64,000 nucleotides of DNA from Wurfbainia villosa. Taxonomy: Eukaryota > Streptophyta > Magnoliopsida > Zingiberales > Zingiberaceae. The stretch covers positions 2,914,001 through 2,978,000 of the forward strand of contig CM045990.1 in assembly GCA_025175895.1 (NCBI GenBank). The letters are read 5' to 3'. Below the pieces are notes generated by a model. It had not been told where the DNA came from, did not search any database, and saw only the letters and a program-made list of their open reading frames with translations. A program made the position numbers and the translations under genes. Below are positions 54,375 to 64,000 of the stretch, piece after piece. How positions within the stretch are numbered: position 1 is the first letter of the stretch; each line of letters begins with the position of its first letter.

Positions 54375-55818
54375 TGTTGGGTTTCCGGCACCGTGGCGAG
54401 TGTGTGTTCGAACATATTTCGTAAATATGTGCACAGCGGAAGAAATAAAATTAATAAATCTAATTTATTACAACACACACACCTCACACATGCATAGTAC
54501 AACATGTGTATACATAACCACAATTTCAAATTTTGCAATAAAAGGAAATTTATACTATGTATACCTGACGTATCACGTGTAGCGGGAAAGACATCAACCG
54601 GACCGATCCTCGCTAGAATCGCCTCTATCCGTATCCACACCGAGTATCTTCGGGATGACTTCACAAAGTCACGAGCCTCGTCTTCATACGAGTCACTAGC
54701 CTCGTGTCGAAGATGATGAGATCGAGAGAAGATCACAATCTGAATCAAAATTCGGATTCAAAATGAGTCCTCAAAAACTCGCTTCTCCGGAGAGGTATTC
54801 GCCAACCGTTTGATGAATCCTTCATCCTCCATTTTTGAGGATTACCGGAGATCAAATTCTCGATAAAGTAGCCACTGTCAGAGCTCCAAACGTCGTCCAA
54901 ATGATGCTCCGACTCAAAGAAAGCAAGCTGGACAGCTTGGTGGAGGAGTTTGTGTCGGACAAAGAGAAGAGGGCCAACAAGTCCTTGGTCACCGGAGCCA
55001 AGGAGGATCACCGGAGGGTCGCCGGAGGATAGCCAGCTGGAGCTTGGATGCCGACAACAAGCTTGGACGGCGACACAAGGGTGGGTGGAGGCTAGGGTTG
55101 GGCGCCGACCACAAGAGGAGAGGGAGAGGGCGGGCGGCAACTATGGGTTGCTTGGATTAGGTTTTCACAAAACCCTTAAGCCCTATTTTATAGAGAACAA
55201 ATTCTCCTAATGGTTATCGGATCATAACCAAAAGCCCGTTAACCCGCTCCATTAATTTAAGTTAAAATAAACCAAACCGATTTGGTCTATTTTAAGTTAA
55301 AATGAACCGAACCAACTTTGGTTCATTCATTTAAAACAAACCAAACCCCTTTGGTTTATTCTCCACCATTGGATTAGAACCAAACCAATTTGGTTCATCC
55401 ATCATGTCTTCATAAGACACGGGCTATCCACGCTTCCATTGCGCCTGAAACGATTTCATGCTCGCTCCTTGTTTGGTCCAACCAAACCTAGTTTCTCTCG
55501 GTCTGAGAATCTCATTCTCAAGCTCATTTTAAATCCTTCTGATTACGCTCATTGTGCGTGTGACCAAATAGGTTCTCGGTTTATATTGGCAGTCTATAAT
55601 TAACCATTAATTATAGAATGATCATGAGTAGTGGTCTAGGTCTTGGGATCATGGATGACGCTTCCGTTCGGTTACATGTATGCTGCTCGTATGTATGTAT
55701 GGGCCAGGACATTTCTGAAATGTATGAACTTGTGGAAAGAGGTACTTGTAGTGCCCGCAGGTTGTTTGTTCGCCAGCTCTTTGTACCTTGATACAATAAG
55801 TGGAGGGAAATAGTTGCG

Positions 55819-57632
55819 GTGAAAAAAATGGATGGAGAGGTCACTATGGATGCCGGGGAGGTAGCACAAGTATTCGTGGAGCATTTCCAAAGACAACTAG
55901 GGGAGAAAAAGGACCGGACTACATTCCGAAATGATTGCATGCAATATGGGAAGATGCTTACTATGGAGCACAAATCACAACTTACCCGCATGCCTACGGC
56001 CGATGAAATCAAGAAGACACTATTTAATATTGGTGAACTCAAAGCCCCGGGGCCGGATGGATATAGCTCCAAATTCTATAAGGAAGCATGGGAAACAATC
56101 GAACATGACTTTACCTTATGGAGTTCTTTCAAAATGGGAAGCTTCTCAAGTCATGGAATCATACACTCATTAGCCTAATTCAGAAGAGTGAGCATGCTAG
56201 CAAAGTGCAGGATTATAGGCCGATATCATGTTGCACGGTGTTCTATAAGGTCATTTCCAAATGACTTGCTAGCCGGTTATCAGATGTCACAGATTACTTG
56301 CTGAATCGAGCACAGTCAGCTTTTGTTAAGGGAAGATCAATCACAGATAGCATCCAGTTAGCCCAGGAATTGCTGAGGCACTACACTAGGAAGAGGATAT
56401 CCCCCAGGTGCACCCTGAAAGTTGATCTGCAGAAGGCCTTTGACTCTGTACATTGGGACTTCTTAGTGGATGTCCTCAGTGCCCTATAGTTCCCACCCAT
56501 CTACATCGCATGGATCAGAGAATGCATCACCACCACATCTTTCTCTGTAGTGATCAATGGGTATACACATGGACACTTTCAAGGGGGCAGAGGACTGAGA
56601 CAAGGTGATCCACTCTCACCTTACTTATTTGGCATTTGTATGGAGTATTTATCTAGATCCTTGGCACGGGCAACTACCAGATCAGATTTCAAATTCCATC
56701 CCACATGTGAGCACTTGGGCATCTCCCACCTGATCTATGCTGATGATCTATTACTTTTATCACGGGGAGACATACCTTCAGTTAGAAGACTAGTTGATTG
56801 CTTAACACAATTTTCACAGATGGCAGGACTCTCTGCAAATGTACACAAATCTAGCTGCTACATGGCGGGCATAGAGGCGCAGACCAAAGCCCAGATATGT
56901 GCTATTACCGGCTTCCAGGAGGGAGAGATGCCTTTCAGATACTTGGGAATCCCATTAGCCTCAAAAAAGCTCAAAATTTTGGATTATGGGATGCTTCTAG
57001 ATGGCCTCTCCAGGAGAAGTAATGCATGGCCAAAACAGAGCCTCTCTTATGCAGGTAAAGAACAACTTATTGCATCGGTCCTCCAGGGGGTTGAGTGTTA
57101 CTGGATGTCCATATTGCCACTGCCAGCCGGAGTTATTGAGCGAATTCATAGTCTGTGCCAGGCTTTCATGTGGACTAGTAAGCACCCCCCCATTGCATGG
57201 TCAGCTATATGTGGGCCGAAAGAGGAAGGTGGTCTAGGCTTGAGGGACTTGAAGTCTTGGAACCTCGCACTACTGACAAAGGTTCTATGGCGTATACAGG
57301 ACAAGCCAGACTCACTATGGATACGATGGGTGCACCAGCATTACCTCAGACAGTCCAGTATCTGGGGGCAGACAGTGAGGCACACGGACTCGCCACTGAT
57401 GAAGAAGATTCTGCACATCAGAGACAGTATTCTAGCTATTGCAGGTAGCCCCACCGCAGCATCACACACACTAGCAGCATGGTTCAGCAGAGAGGCGGGA
57501 GTGCGGCGGGCATATGATCATTTCAGAGAGCACAGACCAAAGAAAGCATGGGTTAAGACTGTATGGCGAGAGGACATTACCATCGATTCCTTGTGGTTGT
57601 TGGCTAATGGGAGGCTACCTACCAGAAATTGA
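55819..57632 (+). pseudogene. LINE reverse transcriptase
   Basis: 55819-56178 holds ITEEIK-like TADEIKKTLFNIGELKAPGPDGYSSKFYKEAW, the first RT block. 56200-56489 has RLASRLSD, NRAQSAFVKGRSITDSIQLAQELLRHY and LKVDLQKAFDSVHWDFL. 56550-57632 (360 residues) has GGRGLRQGDPLSPYLFGICMEYLSR, the catalytic LIYADDLLLLSRGD, FRYLGIPLASKKL and the thumb region. Frameshift or stop near 56140-56200 and a TAG at 56487-56489 separate the parts. Non-LTR RT primes on nicked chromosomal DNA. Confidence 0.93.
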
Positions 57633-57987
57633 CAGAGCTACATGGAGGACAGGAGATGTGCATTTTGTAGACTGGAAGAGGAGACACAGGCCCATGTATT
57701 CTTCAGATGCCATGTGGTCAGGCTGTTATGGGCACGGGTGAGGAGATGGCTGCAGATGCGATCAGAGATGAACACGTCTGAGGACGAGCATCAGCATCTT
57801 TAGACTTCATTATCGAGGACTCGGGATCAGATGAGAGCACGACATCTAGCCCTTGGAGCGACTGTACACTATGTTTGGAGGGCTAGAAATGAGATCAGAT
57901 TTGAGGACTCTCGATTTGATGAGAAGAGGATATTTAGGAGGATACAGGTACATGTATATAGAGCACTTGAGGTATCTAATGCAATGT
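57633..57987 (+). pseudogene. LINE C-terminal zinc-binding domain
   Basis: After a TGA at 57630-57632 the same frame reads CAFCRLEEETQAHVFFRCHVVRLLWARV, the CX2C...HX4C zf-RVT motif found at the end of plant L1 ORF2, then WRARNEIRFEDSRFDEKRIFRRI and a stop near 57987. One further TAG lies near 57801. Confidence 0.85.
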
Positions 57988-59031
57988 AAAAAAAAAAACG
58001 ATGAACGCCATTTAGATGGAGTGGAATTGGATGCTTTCTTTGGGTCTGATGTAATTAGGGTAGGTAGATTATTGGAAAAAAAAAATGAACGACATTTAGA
58101 TGGAGTGGAATTGGATGAGTACTTTAGGTCTGATGTACATTATTTGGGAGAAAAAAAAAGAAAAAAAAACACAGTTCTTGTTGGATCCTGCAGTGTTATT
58201 TCTGACGCGGTTCATTTTGGAAGCTGCAGTGTTATTTCTTACGCGGTTCATTTTGGAAGTTGCAGTGGTATTTTGATAGCTGCAGGAAAAAAAAACGCAG
58301 TTCATTTTGGAAGCTACAGCATTATTTCCTTGATAGCTACAGTTATTTTGGAAATGCAGTTTTTTCTAGAGCGTTAACTCTTTTGGTAACGCAGATTTTG
58401 AGGATCGTGTATAGGTGGTATTTTGATGGTGAATAGATCCACCATAAAGATCTATCTAGTCCGCAAAGAAACAAGCTAGCGGTAAAGACTAGACAAATCC
58501 GTTTATGGCTGCGGCTTTGCCTAAAAGCCGTATTGGTGAATAGGTCCACCGGAATGACCTATCTAGTCCGCAGCAAACGGCTCGCGGTAAAGACATCGCA
58601 AATCCATTGACAGCTGACCACTTGCTAAAAGTGGGTCCATGACACTTGTGAGGATGGGATGGAGGATAGAAGAGCCTGCATACAGGACAGGGGCAGAGAG
58701 ATCGCATCGGATGGGGTGCATTCGACCTGACGATGAGAGAGATTGTGATGTGGGTAGAGACGCATCAGATGAGGTGCATGCTGACACAGGATGAGAGATT
58801 GTCACAGGTTGTGGTCATGCTCCCATACACCACAGCGGGATGGGTGAGAGAGGACTGACCTCAGTATACAGGAGAGATGGTACAGTGAGTGTGATGGTAC
58901 TCTTGAGAGCACATGTATGTTCTACCCTGGATGTCTACTCAGATCGGACATTTCGTCGGATATGACATGTGTAGACTCCTTGGATCATGTATGGTTGTGC
59001 TATTTTGATGATATATATATTTTACCTTCAC
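57988..59031 (+). repeat. LINE 3' region with A tracts and three repeat sets
   Basis: A-runs at 57988, 58077, 58151-58169 and 58286. Direct repeats: a ~55-bp unit with CATTTAGATGGAGTGGAATT (58011 and 58094); a 36-bp unit with GCGGTTCATTTTGGAAG (58208, 58244 and a partial at 58296); a 107-bp unit starting GGTGAATAG (58428 and 58535). The remainder to 59031 is noncoding. Confidence 0.8.
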
Positions 59032-60014
59032 CAAAAAAAAAAATGAGTGGCACCTAGTAGTGCATCATGATCCCCAATTAACCGAAAAGATCAATGGTTG
59101 ATCCAGAACTATTTCTGAAACCCTTCAGCAGCTACAATGAATCGTGCCCCATTCCCTTCACTCATCTTATACCCACTCGGTTCAGGACATGGTCTATTGT
59201 ATCAGTCCCCACTAGGTTGACTACGTCACACCTAGCCCAAGTATCATTTCCTCGTCCTACGGATTCTAGTTACTGCACATGTATCCAAAAGTACCTTACT
59301 CTAAACATGTAATGCTTTGGCCAAAGACTTTAGTAACAATCCGACGAGAGGCCATGGGTATACATCTCCTCGCAAGGAGTGGTGAATACTTTATAGGCTA
59401 TTCAAACACCTTCGATCACTTTGACTTATACCCAATCATCCCGGGTCCACATCTCCTCAGAGATGCTTTCTTAAGATGTCAAAGCATAAGTCTTTATGAT
59501 CAAGATGACTTGAATACCGCAAGTCAAAGGAACATTGCACTTAAGTTGTAGTAAGAACTTCATTGACATATCTATATATGCAGAGAACCATATGAAGTCT
59601 TAATGATGGTCACTCCAATGAACTAGTTACCATAACTAGCATCCACGATTAACTTTGGACAACACAATGTCTCCAGCCAGTGAGAATCAGCTGCTTGGAT
59701 ACACCAAGGAGTATACCTCGTGCTAGTCTCGACAGAATCGATGGTGTCCAAATCCATCAATTCATCGACTAAGGATAATTTCGATACATCACAATTACAC
59801 ATGTAGAGATACTCACTAGTTGTGATCCAATTACAAATTCTCTCATGCTGTGAATCATATCGTGGACATTCAGTAAATGAGTTTAAGATCTTATCAAATA
59901 CATGAAAATATGTATACTCAAATAGTGAATCTTCATTTATCATATAAATGGTTCAAACATAAGGCGATTGCCTTAGGACATCTCTCATATATTACTAACA
60001 AACTCCCACTTGGC

Positions 60015-60929
60015 CTAATGCCAATCGCTACGGTATCCAATACCATAAGCTCTAACATGACCCTCAAACTTACTTTGAGGTAATTCCTTAGTCAAAGGAT
60101 TCGCTAAGTTCCTTTCAGTGGGGATTTTCTCGATTTGTATTTCTTTCCTACTAATGATTTCTCTGATCAGATGATAGCGGCGAAACACATGTTTGGATCA
60201 TTGATGAGACCTTGGCTCTTTCGCCTGTGCAATTGCTCCATTGTTGTCGTAGTAGACCGGTATTGCTTCAACAATGGCTACAATTTCATAAATGAACTTC
60301 TTGATCAAAACCGCTTCCTTTGTTGCTTCCGAAGCTGCAATGTATTCTGCTTCAGTGGTAGAATCCGCTATATTGTCTTGTTTGGAACTTTTCCAATTCA
60401 CTGCGCCCCCATTCAAGGTGAACACGTATCCAGACTGAGACCTGGAATCATCCTTGTCTGTCTGGAAGATGGCATCCGTATACCCGCGTATCACCATGTC
60501 CCCTTCTCCATATATTAGTAACACATCGTTAGTTCTTCTCAAGTACTTAAGGATTGTCTTAACAGCTGCCCAATGATCCATTCCTGGATCAGACTGGTAT
60601 CTACTCATGACACTCAGAGCATACGATACATCCGACCTCGTACATAACATAGCATACATGATAGATCCTATTGCGGATGCATAGGGAATCTTATTCATGC
60701 AAATCCTCTCGTCTTCTGTGCGCGGACACATAGACTTCGAAAGGTGTATCCCATGCATGATGGGTAGGAAACCTTTCTTGGATTCCGACATGCTAAACCT
60801 TTTTAGCACTCGGTCTATATATGTAGACTGCGAAAGACCAAGCAACCATTTCGATCTATCTCTATAGATCTTAATCCTGAGGATGTAGGTTGCTTCTCCC
60901 AGGTCTTTCATGGAGAATGTTTTGGACAA
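60015..60929 (-). pseudogene. C2 RNase H and RT C-terminus
   Basis: Minus frame 60198-60929: KTFSMKDLGEATYILRIKIY, SAIGSIMYAMLCTRSDVSYALS, RGYTDAIFQTDKDDSRSQSGYVF, AVNWKSSKQDNIADSTTEAEYIAASEA, YYDNNGAIAQAKEPRSHQ, then TGA (60198-60200) where C1 has an arginine codon. The tail continues in frame to the stop at 60015-60017. C1 stops at 50687 and 50756 are sense codons here. Confidence 0.9.
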
Positions 60930-61994
60930 CTAAATCTTAACTGACTGTAAGACTGAAACATCGTTTCCTATAAGTAATATGTCATCGACATACAATACTA
61001 GGAACACGACTGCACTCCCACTAACCTTCTTGTACACACAAGGTTCGTCTGGATTTTGTGAGAAATCAAACTTTTTGATTGTCTCATCAAAACGGATATT
61101 CCAGCTCCTGGATGCTTGCTTCAATCCATATATGGACCGTCGCAATTTGCATACCTTGGTTTTATCAACCGATGTTAAACCCTCAGGCTGTATCATATAC
61201 ACGTCCTCGAGCAGGTTTCCATTAAGGAAAGCTATTTTCACATCCATTTGCCATATCTCATAATCATAATGAGCCGCTATGGCCAGGAGCATCCGAATGG
61301 ATTTAAGCATAACTACAGGCGAATAGGTCTCATCATAATCAACACCTTGCTTTTGACGATATCCTTTCGCCACCAATCTAGCCTTATAGGTAATCACATT
61401 ACCATCCATGTCAGTTTTATTCTTGAAAACCCACTTGCACCCTATAGGCTTTATGCCTTCAGGTGGGTCAACCAAGTTCCAAACTTGGTTTTCATACATG
61501 GAATCCATTTCCGATTTCATGGCTTCAAGCCACTTATCCCTTTCTGAACTTGTCAGAACTTCTTCATAACTGGTAGGCTCCTCATCATCAATGAGTAACA
61601 CATCGTTCGATTCACTTACGAGAAATCCATATCTCTCAGGAATATTGCGTGTTCTACCAGATCTACGAAGATGTGGTATTTCAATAGGTCCAGCCGATTG
61701 CTCATCACTATGAGTTATCGGCTGTTGTGCTTCACCAGGTATCTCATCAATGTCTATTTGAGTCTCTCGAGCCTCCTCAAGCTCGACGACACTCCCACTA
61801 TTTTCTTGCAAGAGAAACTCTTTCTCTAGAAACACAGCATGCCTTGAAACAAACAACTTTTGTTCCACAGGATGATAGAATTGGTAACCCCTTATTTTCT
61901 TAGGGTATCCAATAAATAGACATTTATCAGACTTAGCATCCAATTTGTCCGATACAGTCCGCTTCACATAAGCAGGACAACCCCATATCTTCAA
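60930..61994 (-). pseudogene. C2 integrase C-terminus and reverse transcriptase
   Basis: 354 open residues: MKIWGCPAYVKRTVSDKLDAKSD, the acidic linker, WNLVDPPEGIKPIGCKWVFKNK, ARLVAKGYRQKQGVDYDETYSPV, EIWQMDVKIAFLNGNLLEDVYM, SIYGLKQASRSWNIRFDE and the catalytic LYVDDILLIGND. TAG at 60930-60932 replaces the tryptophan codon seen in C1. It keeps more of RT intact than C1. Confidence 0.92.
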
Positions 61995-62504
61995 GTAAGA
62001 TACTTGAGGTTTCTTACTATTCTATATCTCATATGGAGTAGTGGAGACTACCTTGGTTGGCATTATGTTTAACAAGTAAACAGCTGTCTAAAGCGCATAG
62101 CCCCAAAAGGACTTGGGAAGATTCACATGATTCATCATTGACTTGACCATGTCCAACAAGGTCTGGTTACGCCTCTCAGATACACCATTATGCTGCGGTA
62201 TATATGGCGGAGTCCATTAAGACAATATACCATTGTCTCTTAGATAATCTAGAAACTCTTGACTTAAGTATTTACCACTTCGATCTGATCGAAGTATTTT
62301 AATACTCTTGTCATGTTATTTTTCTACTTCATTTCTGAATTCTTTGAACCTTTCAAAGGCTTCAGACTTGTGTTTCATCAAGAACACATACCCAAACTGT
62401 GAGTGATCATCGGTGAAGGTAATGAAGTAGCTATAGCCTCCCATAGCTTGAGTTGACATAGGTCCACATACATCAGTATGTATTAGACCTAGCAACTCTC
62501 CCAC
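61995..62504 (-). pseudogene. C2 integrase core
   Basis: 62316-62504 has GLIHTDVCGPMSTQAMGGYSYFITFTDDHS and FERFKEFRNEVEK, then a stop where C1 reads Q. The remaining core (IKILRSDRSGKYLSQEF, SERRNQTLLDMV, FWGYAL) is readable at 62010-62315 with further stops, including TAA at 62217-62219 (minus). Confidence 0.88.
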
Positions 62505-62507
62505 TCA

Positions 62508-63062
62508 TTAACCTTTTTCTGTAAAAGGTAACTTAGTCATCTTACCTTTTAAGCATGATTCGCATGTATCGTATGAATCCAATTCAAACAATTTCAGAAT
62601 TCCACATCGGTGTAATTCGGACATGCGTTTCTTGCTTGCATGGCCAAGATGACAATGCCACATGTAGAAGTCTAATTGATTATCCTTTTGAACACGCTTG
62701 TTGCTCGCTTCAATATTGAAAACGTCACTGGATACGCCCAACATATAAACATCATTGCTTAAAGTTCCAGTTCCATAAAGAACTCCGTTCAAAGTTATGT
62801 AACAACAATTGTTACTAAAAGTCAAATGGTACCCATTTCTATTTAAACAAGAAATAGAAATGATGTATTTTATCAACGAAGGAACATAAAAGCAATTGTC
62901 TAGTTCTAAGACAAGTCCTGTAGGGAGTTTCAATAAATACGTTCCGATGGCGAGTGCAGCAACCTTTGCTCCATTCCCAACACGTAAATTTGACTCTCCC
63001 TTGACGAGTCTTCTTCTATTCTTTAGCCTATGTATGTCATTACATATATGTGAGCCACACCC
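62508..63062 (-). pseudogene. C2 protease C-terminal part and pre-integrase
   Basis: From GCGSHICND (D-T of the active site is cut off) through LRVGNGAKVAALAIGTYLLKL, CFYVPSLIKYIISISCLNRNGYH, and pre-integrase HCHLGHASKKRMSELHRCGILK with intact CESCLKGKMTKLPF. Similarity to C1 stops exactly where LTR I begins. Confidence 0.9.
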
Positions 63063-64000
63063 TGTAGGGAAATCTCGTATGCCAAATGGCATATGCACAA
63101 CGGAAAATAGGATCCCTTCCAAGTGATCCATGCGAAAGCAAACTCGTATAAAATAAATTTCTCTAAACCAAGCCTATCTTATAGGAGAGTTCTACCTTTG
63201 TTGCGTGCCCTTTGCAATCCCGCTTTTCCTTTCGGTTTGTTGGATCTTTAGCACGTTCAAGTGTCCGTGCCTCTATATGTATCCACACGAGCACGCTCTT
63301 GTCTCACAAAAGGAAAACTAGAAGAGCTCTCCTTTACTTCTTGCTAGAGAAGTCCCTAAAGGAGAGGAAGAGAGGGAAAAGGAGAAAGGAAGAAGAAGAC
63401 TCCTCTTCTTGCTAGCCTACACTCACAAACCCACACAACTAAAGCTTCCACCAAGCTCTCTCACAACCACAACAACACAACCAAAGCTTCCACCAACAAC
63501 AAAGCCAATGCACTCTTTTGGCCGGCCACTTAGGGTGTCTTTTATAGGGTTGGAAAAACCCTTTCACCTCCACACATTCAATGCAATCCATTGCATTGAG
63601 ACATATCCTTGTTTGGCCGGCCACTTAAGGAGACAAAAACCAATTTGTCTTCTTCCACCTCATCTAGCTTAGGTGGATGCTTAGGTGGCATGCTTATGTG
63701 GCATTCTTATGTGGCTTTCATGCATGTTGAATTAATATTATTAATTCAATTAAGCTTATGTTATCATATTGAATTAATCTTATTAAATCAATAAGGTAAC
63801 ATATTGAATTAATCTCATTAAATCAATTAGCTAAAATTCTCATTAAGCTTAAAGTCCAAAAACCATTTTGTACTTAAGCTTATTCCCAAATTATTCTAGT
63901 CAAACTAGAATACTCTAATTCCTCTAATTATCATGCTCTTTGTGTGTGACCCTATAGGCTCTCATAACGTTGGCAGTGGATCTAAACTCTTTTAGATACA
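63063..64000 (-). repeat. LTR I, partial, inserted in C2 protease
   Basis: Plus strand starts TGTAGGGAAATCTCG, so minus orientation ends CCCTACA, a normal LTR end. The far part (63925-64000) with TTTGTGTGTGACCCTATAGG and TAACGTTG resembles the A LTR near 4940-4975, but the remainder differs. The flank is caccc (63058-63062). No frame here is convincing. Whether it is a solo LTR or a whole element cannot be seen. Confidence 0.75.

Larger units (their letters stand above)
55630..59042 (+). mobile_element. 5'-truncated LINE (L1-type) with poly(A) tail
   Basis: Inserted in the C2 LTR with duplication atgagt (55624-55629 and 59043-59048) and a terminal A run (59032-59042). It carries RT of non-LTR type and a C-terminal zinc knuckle, but no endonuclease domain, hence 5'-truncated as is usual. 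Several stops break the frame. The unusually long 3' part (57985-59030) has internal A tracts and direct repeats. Confidence 0.9.
54375..60000 (-). repeat. C2 3' LTR, split by LINE
   Basis: Plus strand starts TGTTGGGTTTCCGG and ends ATATTACTAACA. 54375-55629 and 59043-60000 together make about 2.2 kb, the length of the C1 3' LTR. TATA (minus) near 55185. Confidence 0.92.
54375..63062 (-). mobile_element. Element C2: copia element, minus strand, 5' part missing
   Basis: 3' LTR 54375-60000 (with a LINE inside), polypurine region 60001-60014, RNase H, RT, integrase and protease up to 63062, where LTR I begins. Gag, PBS and 5' LTR are absent from the window. Same family as C1. It lies tail-to-tail with C1 around 53381-54374. 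Confidence 0.92.

Noticed and set aside
58096..58305. Minus-strand 69-codon frame with repeated KMNRVRNNTA
   Set aside because: It is the translation of the 36-bp direct repeat in the LINE 3' region.
1..64000. Host genes, tRNA, rRNA, CRISPR arrays or prokaryotic operons
   Set aside because: I saw no protein frame outside transposable elements with a recognisable domain, no cloverleaf-like tRNA and no regular spacer-repeat array. tRNA-like words (TGGTATCAGAGC) are primer sites only.

Overview
This 64 kb window looks like plant nuclear DNA from the repeat-rich part of a large genome. It is made almost entirely of nested LTR retrotransposons, mostly Ty1/copia: gag, protease, integrase, reverse transcriptase and RNase H pieces in copia order, LTRs bounded by TG...CA, 5-bp target duplications, and primer sites matching initiator-Met tRNA (TGGTATCAGAGC). 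One non-LTR (LINE) element is present. I found no convincing host gene, rRNA, tRNA or CRISPR array. The species cannot be named from the sequence.

Layout, using letters assigned here. 1-5902: copia A on the minus strand, running off the left edge, inserted into the integrase of copia B (minus, 5903-10607). 10608-11127 and 22062-22698: unassigned, decayed sequence split by copia Cp (plus, 11128-22061). Cp has both LTRs and a near-perfect target duplication; its 5' LTR holds a solo LTR (11786-12857), and its interior is mostly replaced by a truncated minus-strand element F (14059-19880), which holds another solo LTR (16399-17660). 22699-28960: copia G, with an LTR, a 1.1 kb degenerate-repeat leader and a decayed gag split by a 3.3 kb solo LTR H (25546-28891). 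28961-44591: D, a gag-only element with an intact 524-codon gag and no pol. Its 3' LTR contains solo LTR E1, which in turn contains full-length copia E2 (33888-43178). 44592-53380: copia C1 (plus). 53381-54374: a fragment of an A-type LTR. 54375-63062: copia C2 (minus), whose 3' LTR contains a 5'-truncated LINE (55630-59042). 63063-64000: the start of another LTR (I), running off the right edge.

Two broad groups appear. A, C1, C2 and Cp have protease motifs of the DTGC(A/G)SHIC type and long LTRs (about 1.75-2.2 kb). B, D, E2 and F resemble the SIRE/Maximus type: long gag, a D-x-GCS protease motif and LTRs that start TGTTGGTGCA (TGTTGGTGCAG or TGTTGGTGCAA).

Three patterns go beyond routine annotation. 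(1) The palindrome CAGTCGACTG occurs at least 15 times, nearly always in LTRs of the second group and upstream of the LTR TATA box. (2) An inverted repeat, CATCTCAC ... GTGAGATG with a 40-49 nt loop, recurs just before protease and just after RNase H in that group. (3) D keeps gag and one copy of that inverted repeat but has lost all of pol. Most stop codons separating C1 from C2 are C-to-T or G-to-A changes, as expected from decay of methylated DNA.
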